Source: Topomyia yanbarensis
Taxonomy: Eukaryota; Arthropoda; Insecta; Diptera; Culicidae
DNA: 64,000 nt
Assembly: GCF_030247195.1 (NCBI RefSeq)
Contig: NC_080672.1
Span: 309,287,115-309,351,114, forward strand
Direction of reading: 5' to 3'
The notes beneath the pieces were generated by a model. It was not told where the DNA came from. It worked only from the letters and a program-made list of their open reading frames with translations, and searched no databases. Each line of letters starts with the position of its first letter. The stretch's first letter is position 1. Both the position numbers and the translations under genes were made by a program. This document shows positions 22,940 to 34,605 of the stretch, one piece after another.

Positions 22940-24105
22940 ATTTGAGTCAAACAATTTCGGACGACTCAATCTATATGAAAATACAATTTCAATGAAAGAT
23001 CCATTTTTTGGTAGTATTTGGCATTACAAAATCAAATACAAATGGGTATCGCAAAAAAATTGAGGATAATATTGACGTTTGAAGTTTTTAACCCGCTTAT
23101 TTAAAAAAAATTAATCGATTTTAACGAACTAACCAGCAATAAAATTGTCGTTAGACACAGATTGTTCATGATTTTTTTCCGATCCGAAAAGTTGCTATTT
23201 TATATATTGTATATGACATAAAAAGGTGTTCTGGACCTCTCTTTTGGTCACAGCTCTGCAAGGACCAACATGTCTTTTGCACCTTGTGTCACATTATCAA
23301 ACGACAGTGAATGGAAGCGCGGCAAACAAGCGAGGTAAAGGTGGGATTTATTCAGTCTATAACTTTGAATTCAAAGTAATGACATGTACATATTTATTCA
23401 TCACTCTATTGCAATTAATGGAGACTACAATTTCTTCGATTTTCTAGGAATATTTTCGATTTATTTCAATAAACTTTCTTCCCTAAATTGCAATCTGCGT
23501 TTATTGCAACTGATTGATGTATAAATATGTACATTTCATCTTTCATCACTTTGAGTTCAAAGTTGTAAGCTGGATAAATGTCTTGCTTGCCGCACTTCCA
23601 TTCATTATCGTTTGATAATGAGACGAAAGCTGCAACAGACATGTTCGTCCATGCGGAGTCGTGGCAAAGCAAGCTGTCTACGCCTTCAATCCGTTGTTCA
23701 AAACCCGTGCACGGCTATGTTAAACATAGAATAATTTAGTATATGTGATTTTTTTTCGACCAAAAAGAGGTCCAGAACACCTTTTTATTTCATTTCGTTA
23801 TAAACAATTGTTTAAAAATTCTACAAATTGGAAACTTTTCAGATTGGAAAAATCACGAACAGTCTGTGTCTTACGACAATGTCATTCCTAGTCAGTTCGT
23901 TAAAATCGGTCAATGAGGTCGCCCGTAGTAAGTTTTTAAAAATAAACGAACTAAAAACTTAAACTGCCAATATTGTGGTCAATTTTTTTTCCTCGCGTAT
24001 CACATTTGGATTTGATTTTGCAATGTCTAAAACTACCAAAAAATTAGATCTGCCAACGAAATTGAAAATTCACCCAATTTGGATGGCCTGTTTGAGAAAT
24101 TTTGA
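22940..24105. mobile_element. Foldback element 2: 1.17-kb palindrome
   Basis: Left-arm blocks AAAGGTGTTCTGGACCTCT (23221), ATTATCAAACGACAGTGAATGGAAG (23294), ACAGATTGTTCATGATT (23157) and TTTTTTGGTAGT (23003) return inverted as AGAGGTCCAGAACACCTTT (23767), CTTCCATTCATTATCGTTTGATAAT (23596), AATCACGAACAGTCTGTGT (23852) and ACTACCAAAAAA (24031). The inner ends meet near 23455, so the element has little or no loop. The right arm is longer by about 90 bases. Plus- and minus-strand frames of about 70 codons in the two arms are mirror images and not genes. Confidence 0.85.
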
Positions 24106-24898
24106 CTTTTTTTCGACTGTTTAAGTTTCAATTTTGACAGGTTTCCAATTCGTATCTTCTACCAACGTTTCGGTCCTTAGTTTCTCTTGCTGAAGGAATC
24201 GAAATTTTAATATTTTTTCGTCGATTAGGTCTTACTACAAAAAAGTTGTCAAAATCTGCTCAATGTTTTGCATTCAGTTCACAAAACCGTTCGTCGCACA
24301 GACCACCCGATTTAAATTGAGCCACTGTTGGTGCACAGTGTTTCCAATTTTGGACTAGTGACAATCCTGTGCCGTTGAATTTAATATTTAAATACTGAGG
24401 TCACAGATTTGCCAACATTTGAACTTCTATGTATCGCTCTGAAGTTCCTGGAATTTGCATGACTTTTCTTAACATCGTAAAAAAATCTTAAGTAAGGACA
24501 TTCCGGAAGCTTTTAAGACTTCTCTAGCCTTGTTAAACGTTGGGTCTAGACTTGTTAAACTTTTATAAAATTTTTAAGACTTCCCTGAAACACAAACAAT
24601 TTTTTAAGATTCGCAGATCTTCTGTGAAATTTTAACATCCATGTACTGCACCGAGTTGTCTAGAACCCTCCAGACTTTCATAATATTTTTTTCGAGATCA
24701 TAGGGTTTTTTTTAAAAAGATATATGAATAGGACTAATATATTATAGAAATTGCCTGAGCGCCGGAAAATTTCTCTGAAATTTGTAAAATTTACGATTTT
24801 TTTAATGCATGCTATCACGGAAACTGATAGCGATACGGACGAGCAGTGAAAAAAGACACAAAACGTTATTTTAAGCGAAAGCAAATATGTGAAAAATA
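24106..24898. other. No gene recognised
   Basis: AT-rich DNA with no family motif. Frames are short. Confidence 0.5.
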
Positions 24899-25095
24899 CC
24901 CCCCAGAGGCAAAATTCGAACCTGCAACCCATGGGACTCCGGTGCAATGCACAAACCATTATGCTATCCCTGGGATATGATGACGTCCCAGAAAGAGCAC
25001 ATGATTATCGCATTGGCCACAGCGATCGTACCCCGCCTCTAAAGCGAGATCACACACAACTCTACTTTTCAAGGAATTTGCTAATTATTCTCTGA
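24899..25095 (-). mobile_element. tRNA-derived SINE, second type, copy 2
   Basis: The minus strand reads CCCAGGGATAGCATAATGGTTTG (A-box-like TAGCATAATGG), then GGGTTGCAGGTTCGAATTTTG (B box) and GCCTCTGGGGGG, an acceptor-like end. The upstream body with CATGTGCTCTTTCTGG and GACGTCATCATATC matches 20100-20180. A plus-strand 3' half of the same head is at 26690-26756. Confidence 0.75.
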
Positions 25096-25186
25096 AAAGT
25101 TTGCGAGTGTTTTTTTTTCAAACGAGAAATCGGCACCGCTCCAGGTTTCCCGAGCGACACTTATTGTTCCACAGTCATGTAAGTTT

Positions 25187-26660
25187 TTGAATTATATCAA
25201 ATTCGACAATAATATGGTACAGCTAGCGATTGGTCAAATGAAGGCTTCAACCTCGACAGATCCAAGTATAACAGCTATTATTTTAAAAAAAAAGGCGCTG
25301 GCGGTTTATTGGAACCTCTTTGTCATATGTTCCGTATGTCGTTCACAACCGGAGTATTTCCCGTCCTCTGGAAATCCTCCTTCGTGTTTCCAGTTTGCAA
25401 AGAAGGTGAATAAAAACGAAATTGACCACTACCGGGGTATTACTAATCTAAGCGCAGTTTGAAATGGTCGTGTTGGAACCCATCTTGAATCACGGCAAAC
25501 ACTACATCACCGAGACTGAACATAGATTTATGCCGAGACGTTCAACATCTACGAATCTTCTGTCGTTCACGACCAATGTGACAAATGCCATGTCTAACGA
25601 CCTTCAAACTGACGTAATCTGTACGGACCTTTCAGCTGCTTTCGACAAGATTAAACACGCAATTGCAGTGGCAAAGTTGTAAAGACTTGGCTTTGGTACC
25701 AATGTACTCTGTTGGATGCAATCGTATCTCAACAATCGTCGTCTGGCTGTCAAGATAGGTGGTCGTGTATCTGAAAACTTCTTCGCACCATCTGGTATTC
25801 CGCAAGGCAACCATCTCGGTCCTCTGATTTTTTCCTGTATTTTAACAACGTTAACTTTTGCTTAGAAGGTCCACGGTTGTCATTTGCAGATGACCCTAAG
25901 TTATACCGCAGAATCCGGAATACTGACGACACAGCTTTTATTAAACGTCAAATATGTACGATCGTTTGGTTTTCGAGGAAAAAACGCCAATTCACTACGA
26001 ATATTGTCTAGCAGAATCCACGCCTAAAAGAGCAAATTGTGTCAAAGATCTTGGAGTTTTTTTTCCGATGAACAATTCACATTCAAGCAATATATCAGTT
26101 ATATTGTCGCAAACGCATCACGCTATTTCGGGTTCATAATGAGGGTATCTAAAATATTTCAGATATTTACTGCTTGAAGTCTCTTTCCTGCTCAATCGTT
26201 AGATCAACACTGGAATATTGTTCGGATGTGTGGAACCCTCAGTACCTCAACGGTGTCCATCGAATTGAGTCAGTACAGCGCAGATTTGTTCGATTTGCTC
26301 TACGAATGTCGTGGACAGCTTTTCGAACTAGATACATTGCAAGCGCGGCTGGACCTGTCCCGTGCTATAACGATTTCGGATATTCCAAACGATCGAATTG
26401 ACTGCCCCGCGCTTCTTAGCGGGATAAATAAGAACGCCCGCCCTCGTACTCTCCGCAATAATGTATTCCTCCGATTAACTCTTCGTCGGAGCTAACCGTG
26501 CCGTCATTGGTTTGCAACGGACTTTTAACAGACTTTCATCTAAATTTGACGTTCACATCCCGTGTAGTAGAATACAAACTATTTTTTTAACTATTTTAAG
26601 AAACTATCATTAGGACCATACAGTGTCTGTTGATATTAACTGTAAATAAATAAAACCGAA
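25187..26660 (+). pseudogene. Jockey-like reverse transcriptase fragment A (pol remnant)
   Basis: Broken frames give, in order, YRGITNLSAV (25430), RRSTSTNLLSFTT (25540), ICTDLSAAFDKIKH (25618), SGIPQGNHLGPLIFS (25792), SFADDPKLYRRI (25877), STLEYCSDVWNPQY (26207), IESVQRRFVRFALR (26265) and RIDCPALLSG with RPRTLRNN (26394-26460). These are the RT core and the C-terminal region of Jockey-type non-LTR elements. Stops and frameshifts are frequent. The sequence ends in TGTAAATAAATAAAA at 26640-26655, a typical A/T-rich 3' tail. The 5' part is missing. Fragment B at 31165 appears to be the same family. Confidence 0.85.
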
Positions 26661-26689
26661 GCTGCCGCCCAACAAATTTGATCTATTTA

Positions 26690-26760
26690 ATTTATGGGTT
26701 TGTGTATTGGACCGGAATCCCAAGGGTTGCAAGTTCGAATTCTGCCCCTGGGCGAATTTT
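26690..26760 (+). mobile_element. 3' half of a tRNA-derived SINE head, second type
   Basis: GGGTTTGTGTATTGGACCGG, CCCAAGGGTTGCAAGTTCGA and TTCTGCCCCTGGGCG correspond to the head of the SINE at 24899-24975 with a few substitutions. It lies just after the 3' tail of the RT fragment, and the downstream body differs. Confidence 0.6.
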
Positions 26761-27012
26761 TTGCAAAACTGCCTTCGCTTAGTTCACCATTTCAATTTGT
26801 TTTTCCCGTTGTATACCACCAAAAAGTCTTAAATAAGGTACTGGTACTTACGTCGAAAACCAAAAGAATTAATTATTTGTTTTAGAAAGATGCAGCATTT
26901 TTTTAACTGAAAACGGTTTTGAATAATGTAAGCACAAAATTTATCCTAACAATAAATCAAAAATGCCTACATATAAGGAAAATCGAAATTATTTATGGTA
27001 TATAAATTCATG

Positions 27013-27103
27013 AAAAGTTTATGGTAAATGATTTCATAAAAAACCTCGATCACATATTAATGTGATCGATGTTTTTCATGAAATTATTTACCATAAACTT
27101 TTT
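27013..27103. repeat. 45-bp-stem hairpin
   Basis: The left arm AAAAGTTTATGGTAAATGAT... and the right arm ...ATTATTTACCATAAACTTTT are inverted repeats over about 44 bases with three or so mismatches, including the core TCGATCACAT / ATGTGATCGA, with a 2-4 base loop around 27057. It lies beside a SINE-like unit and may be that element's terminal structure or a small MITE. Confidence 0.8.
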
Positions 27104-27235
27104 TCTGCACTACGCCGGGTAAAACAAAAATGCTATAAGAGTCCTCCCTGAGCCAGGACTCCAATATAAGACGACGGGCTGATAAGACTAGCACCTTACC
27201 TCGGTACGATAAAACCAGAGATGGAATTGTGAATC
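27104..27235 (-). mobile_element. tRNA-like SINE head, third type
   Basis: On the minus strand ACCGAGGTAAGGTGCTAGTC, TTATCAGCCCGTCGTC and TTGGAGTCCTGG resemble a tRNA from A box to T arm, with the B box decayed (TTGGAGTCC instead of GTTCGAGTCC). GGGAGGACTCTTATAGCATT follows, then the hairpin. No second copy exists in the window, so the call rests on tRNA resemblance. Confidence 0.45.
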
Positions 27236-29760
27236 TCGGTATAAAAACTTCTTTGTAAATACGGTTGTACGAAAAACCCAACCAAAAATCTAAATTTCTA
27301 CACAAAATTAAAACCCGCCAGTTTCATAATGTAAGACCACCCACAGAACGACCTTTAATTAGTCAAAACAGGCCTCAAAGTGGCTTTAGTCGAGAACGGC
27401 CCATACCATATAAATCGTACATTGTTCAGTAAAGCGCGCTCGGTGCTCTACCACTGAAGATGGGAAATTGGAGCCCCTTCACATTCCAAACGAAAGCAGC
27501 CTCTAATGGTGGTTCGTAGAGTTTCCACACGGTGATTGATTACCCGGTGGCGTGCCCGGAAAATGAGAACTTTTAAGGGAGTTGGTTGCGTCGGCCCCGT
27601 TCTAGAACGAATGGGTTACATGCTTTTATAGCACACATAATAATCGATGGGAAGGACGGCTTGAAGTCAGTAAAATGTTGCTGATGGTACTACCACTCGA
27701 CACGGAACTTAACCTGCAATTTCGACAGCCTTCAGTTTTATTGAAAATTGATTATTAAAACAGAAGTAAAAATTTGAATTTGGCTAAAAAATGTCGATTG
27801 TACTTAAGCTTAAACTACTGTTTAACTGTAAACTATTACAACTAGTTTTTCCGACATAGCAATTAGGTCTAACACCACCTGTTTCACAAGCAGCTATAAA
27901 CTAATAGCAGAATATACATAATCGTATAAGGTAGCATAGCCTCTATTCATCTCATTAATCATGATGATACGCTATTTCGTGGATTAGTCGACCTACAATC
28001 AATGAAATGCGTTCGAAACGGATGAATATTTTTGTTTCGCTCCTAAGTATGATAACAAAACCGGGGTGTAAAAGGAGAAATATTCTTGCTCAAGCGAAGC
28101 GAAAAAAATTCATTTCAAAACAAAGGGGGAGAGGATGAGTTAATGAACAATTACCCTAGCACGATTCAATCCACTTGGTGAAGGTGTTATATACCTTACA
28201 TGTAGAAAGCACCCACAAATCGCTATGCGAACAACCACTCCTCGAAGCTTCCTGCTTTCTGCGTGATCCTTTTGTTTGCTGTTCCGACATAGTTCGGCAT
28301 TTCACTGGGAGGCCGAGCTTGGTCGTTTAATTCATGTTTCTTTTGTGAAGTTCATCTTTTGGTCACGATCGAAAAGTTCTTTCGAAAAAGACTACAACTG
28401 CAATTTATCATTACCATTATTGAACACCCGAGCTTATCACTTGCAGCGTAATTTCTGTATCGATTAGAACCACCACTCCGCAAAGAAGTGTTACTTGAGC
28501 TGTAATTAAGAATTGATTGTTTTATGTAGCCTTCTATCCGACGATTATAGTCCGTTTCGGTCTCCGGTCTGCTAGAAATCGACAGAAGGAGCGTGTTGTT
28601 TAACAATAACCGTACCGTGAAGAAATATTCATCTTTGATGGCATTGGAGAATTCGCATAACACCAACATTGTTACCGTTGCTAGGCATTTTCAGAATAGC
28701 CAGCCAGACGTGTGGTCTTGTTACGAGCAAATCTGCTACGCTAGTGATGCCTCCACCCAGTTCACTACCCAGGTTAGCAAACTTTGGAAATAATCTAGGG
28801 AATAAAACAATCGAGTCTATTTAATCTGACACCAAAAATGCTTCCAGATATCTAACAACTTGGTCGAACACTAATATAGTCATACGTCCTCTACAGTAAA
28901 GTTGTTTCTTATTGTATACCCTAAAACTTCATCGAATATTTTTTTTATTTTCATAAATGACCAAACAAAAAAATATATCTCAGCTTTAGTGGGATTAATC
29001 ACCAAACCAATACCTCTATAAAATGGGAAATATTTTATATACAAACTTTGTTGAAGAAACTATAGCTCAAAACAACAATTTCAATCACATTTTTGCCCAA
29101 TAAGAAACACTGAGTGGTGCCTTTCTCATGATGGTAACCTTCTTACACAACTTTAAAAGCTTCATGGTATTTCCGCGTACATCTTTTCGTTGTACTCACA
29201 TATATTAACCCAGTAATTTTTTTCTGCTTCTCTCAGTTCAGCCATATTGTTCACTGATTTGATGTGTAGCCGTTACAAGCATTCAGCTCCTAGCCTGTTT
29301 TATCTCATCATTCTTTCCCCGGATTCCGATAAATCCGTTCTTCACTCAAGGACAGTGCGGCTTCTTAACAGCTATAGCTCAACCACGTTACTGAAAATCA
29401 ATTCTATTGTTGGCATTTTGACCTATTTTTTGTCTAAGATCAGGTTCCCAATACATCAGTAGTGGTAGCTTCCACTTCTCTAATAAAACCTAGATCACAT
29501 CATGTTCATCAATAAAACGGTCCTCCTTGGCAGACGAGCACGATATGGCGACTGAAGTCTATCAATAGAGCTGCTCTTTGGAGGTTTACCAAGTATCGCC
29601 CAAACCCACTCAGAAATTATTACCGAAGTCTCAACCATGCGTGTAATCAAGCTAGTCAAGATTGTTTTTTTCAATATTGAAAAACTATTCAGCAAAATTT
29701 TAAGTCGCACCGCGAACGTTTCCACAGATGAAACCTTAACAGTAGATAATATTCAATTCG
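27236..29760. other. No gene recognised
   Basis: Short frames occur (for example 105 codons on the minus strand at 28352-28669), none with a motif I recognise. At 27425-27455 the minus strand reads TTCAGTGGTAGAGCACCGAG, which looks like a tRNA D arm, but no matching T arm with GGTTCRA follows. Candidate tRNA relic only. Confidence 0.45.
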
Positions 29761-29799
29761 CTGTTAGTTAATTTCCGGTAGTGGGCCAAACTTTCGATG

Positions 29800-31140
29800 T
29801 TATTGTTTGTTGTTTATTTATTAGGGATTTAACCCCAAGGATCGTTCGCTTTTTTGGAAATAATATGCAAATCAAGTAAATGATAAATTACGTTTAGTGA
29901 AAAATAATAATTATAAAATTAAATAGTATTTAAAATTAATAATGACAAAATAATCGAATATTATTGCTACCGTCTATTCCGGACGTACTGCTCTCCGATT
30001 CTTGAATTAGTTTTCTTTCTTGATGGTGAGCAATGGTCGGGTTCACCCTCTGCCGTTTGGTGATCATTTATGTCGTTGTCGCTAGAGCAGCTCTTATTTT
30101 CGCTGTTAGATGTTGGGTGCTTTTTTTGTGTTTTCGTATGGCTTTGGTGAAGCCTTCTTGTTTCTTGTTTATTTCTTAACTATGTATGTTTACTATTGGC
30201 TTGTGGATACCGTGGAATATTGTTTGACCGGGATTTACTTTTTGGCCGTGGTGCATCAGCAGATATCGAAAGTTGTTTGGTGGTGTTGGTTGTAGTTTTT
30301 CTTAGTTGTTTTGACGCATAGTATAACGCATTGTGCCCACTGATTACAGAATTGGCATGTGGTCATCTGCACAGGGTTTGCGCATAGGGTTTTTTGTATG
30401 TACTTAATACCCTGAGATGTCTACCCTCAAAGTCAAGTAAGACGCTATAGGTTGATTCAGCCGCATTCGCACCACCCGAACACCGTTGAGAAAGCCAGGG
30501 GAAAAAGTTTCTCCAAATGCTGTTTGTGACGCATTCCACTTCTCCATACTTCGACATGTATCTTTTAATATAATCCCTGGTAGTGCGAGGTGCGAATAAT
30601 TTCTATCCCATCAAAGTCAAATATGTACGGGTCTTGGTTTTGATGTTTTCATATTCGACGTCTTGTTGCATGTTATTCTTCACTACGAACCATTCTGCCT
30701 TGGTTAAATATTTGAACGTTATTAGTATTACTTGTCCCGTATGATGCAGTTGAATGCTTGACACTTCTGAAAGCAAAATTTCCATTTTCACCATGATCAA
30801 CAATTCCACCTTGCGCACAGTTGATGTAAGATGGGTCTGCGAAACGTCAACCGAGATTGTGTTCTTCCGTATTGAGCGACATTTATTTTGTGGTTCACTC
30901 ATTTCACTCGCAGTTGGGGTAATGGGACACTATTCTATAGTTTACTCGTACACAATTATAGCGAAGCGAAGTGGGTGACATTTTCAACAAGCTATGCGTT
31001 TTTTGACTTATCTGTACGAGATGAGGAAGCAGACTGGGCGATGTCGATGAAAGGAGGATTACCACCGCTTGCTCTTGGCTTAAATAGTCTTCCAAACCGG
31101 AGTTCGACGGTTTCCCTTCCGTACATTTGAAAAGACACGT
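29800..31140 (-). pseudogene. Jockey-like ORF1 (gag-like) remnant A
   Basis: On the minus strand frames around 30902-30363 contain IQLHHTGQVILITFKYLTK, NMQQDVEYENIKTKTRTY and MSKYGEVECVTNSIWRNFFP, then after frameshifts TCQFCNQ followed by an out-of-phase GHNA, which together would form a CCHC zinc knuckle. This arrangement is that of Jockey-clade ORF1 proteins, which bind element RNA. TTTATTTATTAGGG at 29818 on the plus strand could be the reversed 3' tail. No pol sequence lies on this strand between tail and ORF1, so the copy is internally deleted or a composite. A second ORF1 remnant of the same family is at 50040-51060. Confidence 0.75.
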
Positions 31141-31164
31141 TGACGTTTTGGTGACTCCATTTTT

Positions 31165-31770
31165 TCAGCATCTATTGCCAGGGGCATTTTTCCATCTTGC
31201 AGGAAATTCTCGATCCCGGTCCATAAAAAAAATAAGAGAAGCATCAATAACTATCGTGGAATTACTTTATTGAGTGTTGTCTCGAAGCTGTTCGAGTTCA
31301 TGATTATGGAGCATCTTCAGGCTAAATATATGTACTTAGGCGATGATCAACATGGCTTCACACCTGGACGTCCGACAGCGACTAAGCCACTGTGCCTAAC
31401 ATCCTACACAACAGAGAGTATGAAACGTCGCGCTGTTATTTACATTTTATTTATTTACACAGACATATCTGTCGCTTTTAATAAAGTAAACCACGATCGC
31501 AGAAATAAAAAGGTTTGGAATCAACGGTAGGTTTTTGTAATTGTTTCTATCCTACCTCACAGATTGAGAGGAAATGGTTGTGATTGGAGATTGTCATGCA
31601 CTCATATTTAATTCTAAGTCTAGTCCAGGGAACTCACTTGAGACCCTTAAAATTTTTGCTTTACTTCAATGACGTCCATCTAGTGCTGAAGACTACACCT
31701 CTGTCCTTTGCAGACTATCACAAGATATTTCGTCATAACCGCTGCACTAATTTTTGTAGTGATTAACATT
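31165..31770 (+). pseudogene. Jockey-like reverse transcriptase fragment B
   Basis: The frame reads INNYRGITLLSVVSKLFEFM, DDQHGFTPGRPTATKPLCLT, IYTDISVAFNKVNHD, then after a shift TLRPLKFLLYFNDVHLV and LSFADYHKIF. These are RT blocks of the same Jockey-type family as 25187-26660. The catalytic FADD has become FADY, and the PQGS block is lost. It starts abruptly next to the oppositely oriented ORF1 remnant, so the two are separate fragments. Confidence 0.82.
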
Positions 31771-32080
31771 TTAATATTGCTGTGAAGTTTGGAAGCCCAA
31801 CCTATAATAACGGTGTAAGTTCGTGTAAATTGGCTTTGGAATGTCTATTGCTGCATAAATGACGAATTCAAAGACAATCGATCTTTGGTGCGCAAATTAC
31901 GAAATCTGGACTGTTCAGTCTGTCTCCATGAATTTTGAAAAAACCTATTGGTCCTGGATGTGAATCGCCAGTAACTTACGAAAACTTCTAATATTTTGTT
32001 TCAGTTATAGATGTTTCAAGCTTAAGGCCATCCATCTCTCTTTTCAATTTAGAAAAATGTCCAATCCTATATGCGGAGTT
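31771..32080. other. No gene recognised
   Basis: AT-rich interval. The end around 32030-32080 (AGAAAAATGTCCAATCCTATATGCGGAGTTGA) weakly resembles the reverse of the Feilai-like SINE body but is too diverged to call. Confidence 0.4.
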
Positions 32081-32735
32081 GATAATAGTGTTGACGATCG
32101 CGTGACAATGAGCGTTTATTTGTGCTCACTTGAGACAGCGATAATCAGATTTTAAGTGCTATGGCGTCAACTAAATCAGCGGGGCGTTTTGTGTTAGCGA
32201 AATCTTGGGCGAAGATGTACGAGGATGATCGCGATTGCATGTTCGTGTATGTGTATCATCGTGAAGGGCTCGGGCGTTTGTAAGCTAACGTGTTCGATAA
32301 CGTGCGCGTTTGTATGTCGCGGGGATGTTTCTATGTCGCGTGTGCTAGCGTGTATGTCACTTTGCGTGTATAAATATGATATTATAGCCGTGTGGTCATT
32401 CGCATATTCGCGTGTGTTCTGGAATGTCCGCGCGGACTGTGAGTCTGATACGTAATTTTCAGTGTGCGGTTCAGATGCTAGAAGAGAGTGAGTTCTCCCA
32501 TATCACTAGAGATCCAGAGCGTGTCGCCTTAGAACGTATTATGCAGTGGAAATGAGCGTCTGCTGACGAGTATGCAACTTCATGTGCATAATTTCAATAC
32601 TATAATCGTGTGGCCATTCGTATATTCGCTTGTATTCTTGAATGATCGCGCGGATCGTGCATCTGATGCTTAATGTTCAGTGTACGGTTCAGATAATAGA
32701 AAAGAGTTCCCCCATATCACAAAAGTTCTCGATCA
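32080..32735 (+). repeat. GT/CGCG-rich dispersed family, copy D
   Basis: This copy lacks the leader but has the full unit: GATGATCGCGATTGC, TATCATCGTGAAGGGCTCG, GTTCGATAACGTGCGCG, GTGCTAGCGTGTATGTCAC, CATTCGCATATTCGCGTGTG, GTGTGCGGTTCAGATGCTAG and CATATCACTAGAG, then a second partial unit with TCATTCGTATATTC-like and GTGTACGGTTCAGA phrases from 32580. Same orientation as all other copies. Confidence 0.78.
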
Positions 32736-34600
32736 TTTCGACATGGAACATGACTAATGGATATGGACAAAAAAAAATGGTTTTTGTTGATTTTTTCATA
32801 AATAACTCTTCCACACTGACAGCCACTCGAATTCCAAATAGAACAACACATGTTTATCGGTGGATGTTTCAAAAAAATCAGCCCTTTTCCATTTTTATTA
32901 TTTCAATGCCAGCTTTATGTATAACCACTCTATATTTAAGCAATCCTAAAACAACATTAAAAACGGTTTTGCCAATTTTACAATTATAATGTATTACAAC
33001 TTAGCTTCTCAAACAATCTTACAAACATATTCCGCTAAAAACTAAAAATAATATTTTCAAATAAGTATTTTGTCAAATAGCAATGCGTTTTACTGGATAA
33101 CTGAAATGAATTCATGCAAAACCGAATATTTTTATATGTTGTTGTTTTGTTACGGTAATACCTGTCACAAATGCGTGGGCTGCGTTTGATTCCTTATCAT
33201 TTTCCGCAACGTATGATACTTAAATCATGATATAAATCCAGCGGCAAGCAATTAGGTCCCCCATGGGGGTCATTTTTGCTCTAATGCAGATACAGAGCTT
33301 TCCATGAATCTATACTTGAAACCTCTTTTTATAACAGCTCAGCGTGCTTGTTATCGTACACTTAGATTTTTTCGATCCCGACATAGAACGAGAAACTGGT
33401 TTTAATTTGCGTTTAATTTTTAACATCTTGTAGACAAGCTTGCTGAAGTTTCATTTGTTTGTCGTCATCAATTGATTTTTATAACTACAACAAATTCAAG
33501 AATCGAAACATGCTAACAATCATCATTTTTCAATTCAGATCGTGATAGAGATAGAAAAAAACACATGTATCATTTTTCCTAATGTTAAAAATCTATTGAT
33601 TATTCCCTCCTAATTCTAAATTGAATCAGATTCAGATTCTAAAACAATCGGATAATCCAGAAGGAACACCGTACAAATGTTTGGTGCCGTTCCTGCTTAT
33701 TAAAACATTGTGACTTTCATTACCGTGGTCCGAGACCTAGTCAAACAAAAATGAACTGTTCTCAAAATTTCCAAATTCAATTTCTTATACAAATGGGTCA
33801 TAATTGCAAATCTCCAAGCCATAAACCAGTACTCACTGAAAAAGCCCACTAAACGGCAATGAATTCTCAAACTGCGCTAATATTTCCGAAAGCAGCTAAC
33901 AAGACATAAATTGGTAAATCGTTTCACTTTAATCGGACCGGGTGCAGTAAACGAACAGGGAGACGACGAATGCAGAACGAAAGATAGATTATCCCATAAA
34001 CTGCCTCGTCAAGCTGTCTGGCCCAGAAATGGATTCCGAAACGGTATAAACCCCCCTCCCCTCGAGCGAAAATCACGATCATTGGGTTTGGGGCAGAGAC
34101 ATTCTGCGGCTCTCGTACACGGGATGAAACTAGGCACGAAGCATAGAGCATCGTAGGGAACAGTCGATTGTAATTCATTTTTGTTGTCCTGTTTTTTTAT
34201 GTATTCTTACTTCTTACCCTTAGTAATCGAGTGCACGAATGCCATCTGCAAGGCAGAATTGCTTGACCTTAGCATTAAATCTATCACGGGACGCATTCCC
34301 TGCGGCAAAATTCCAACATCCAACATTCCTCACCGGGTGCGCAGCGCGTGCACACAAAGACACAAAAAAACAGATTCCGGAAAAGTTCAACAAAGAATGA
34401 AGTTGAGCATGGTAATACAATCTAGGGCGCATCTGGATAATTTTTCACAAATCGTATGTCACGATCCAATACGTTAGGTTAAGGATGAGGCAGTCATTAC
34501 CATAATCGTATAATATATGCGTCTTCGACCGGGTGAATCTTTGGTTCTCGGAAGAAATAAAGGAGTCGATTTGTAATACAATAAAATGTCGAGATAAGAT
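32736..34600. other. No gene recognised; a GC-richer island at 33900-34400
   Basis: 33900-34400 is distinctly less AT-rich and carries overlapping frames of 70-98 codons on both strands, none with a recognised domain. It could be a conserved non-coding or promoter-like segment or a remnant exon. The rest is AT-rich with no motif. Confidence 0.4.
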
Positions 34601-34605
34601 GAGCA

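Noticed and set aside
23226..23672. Two similar reading frames in opposite orientation as a duplicated gene
   Set aside because: They are mirror images caused by the foldback element.
27425..27455. tRNA gene relic (TTCAGTGGTAGAGCACC on the minus strand)
   Set aside because: Only a D-arm-like segment; acceptor and T arm are not found.
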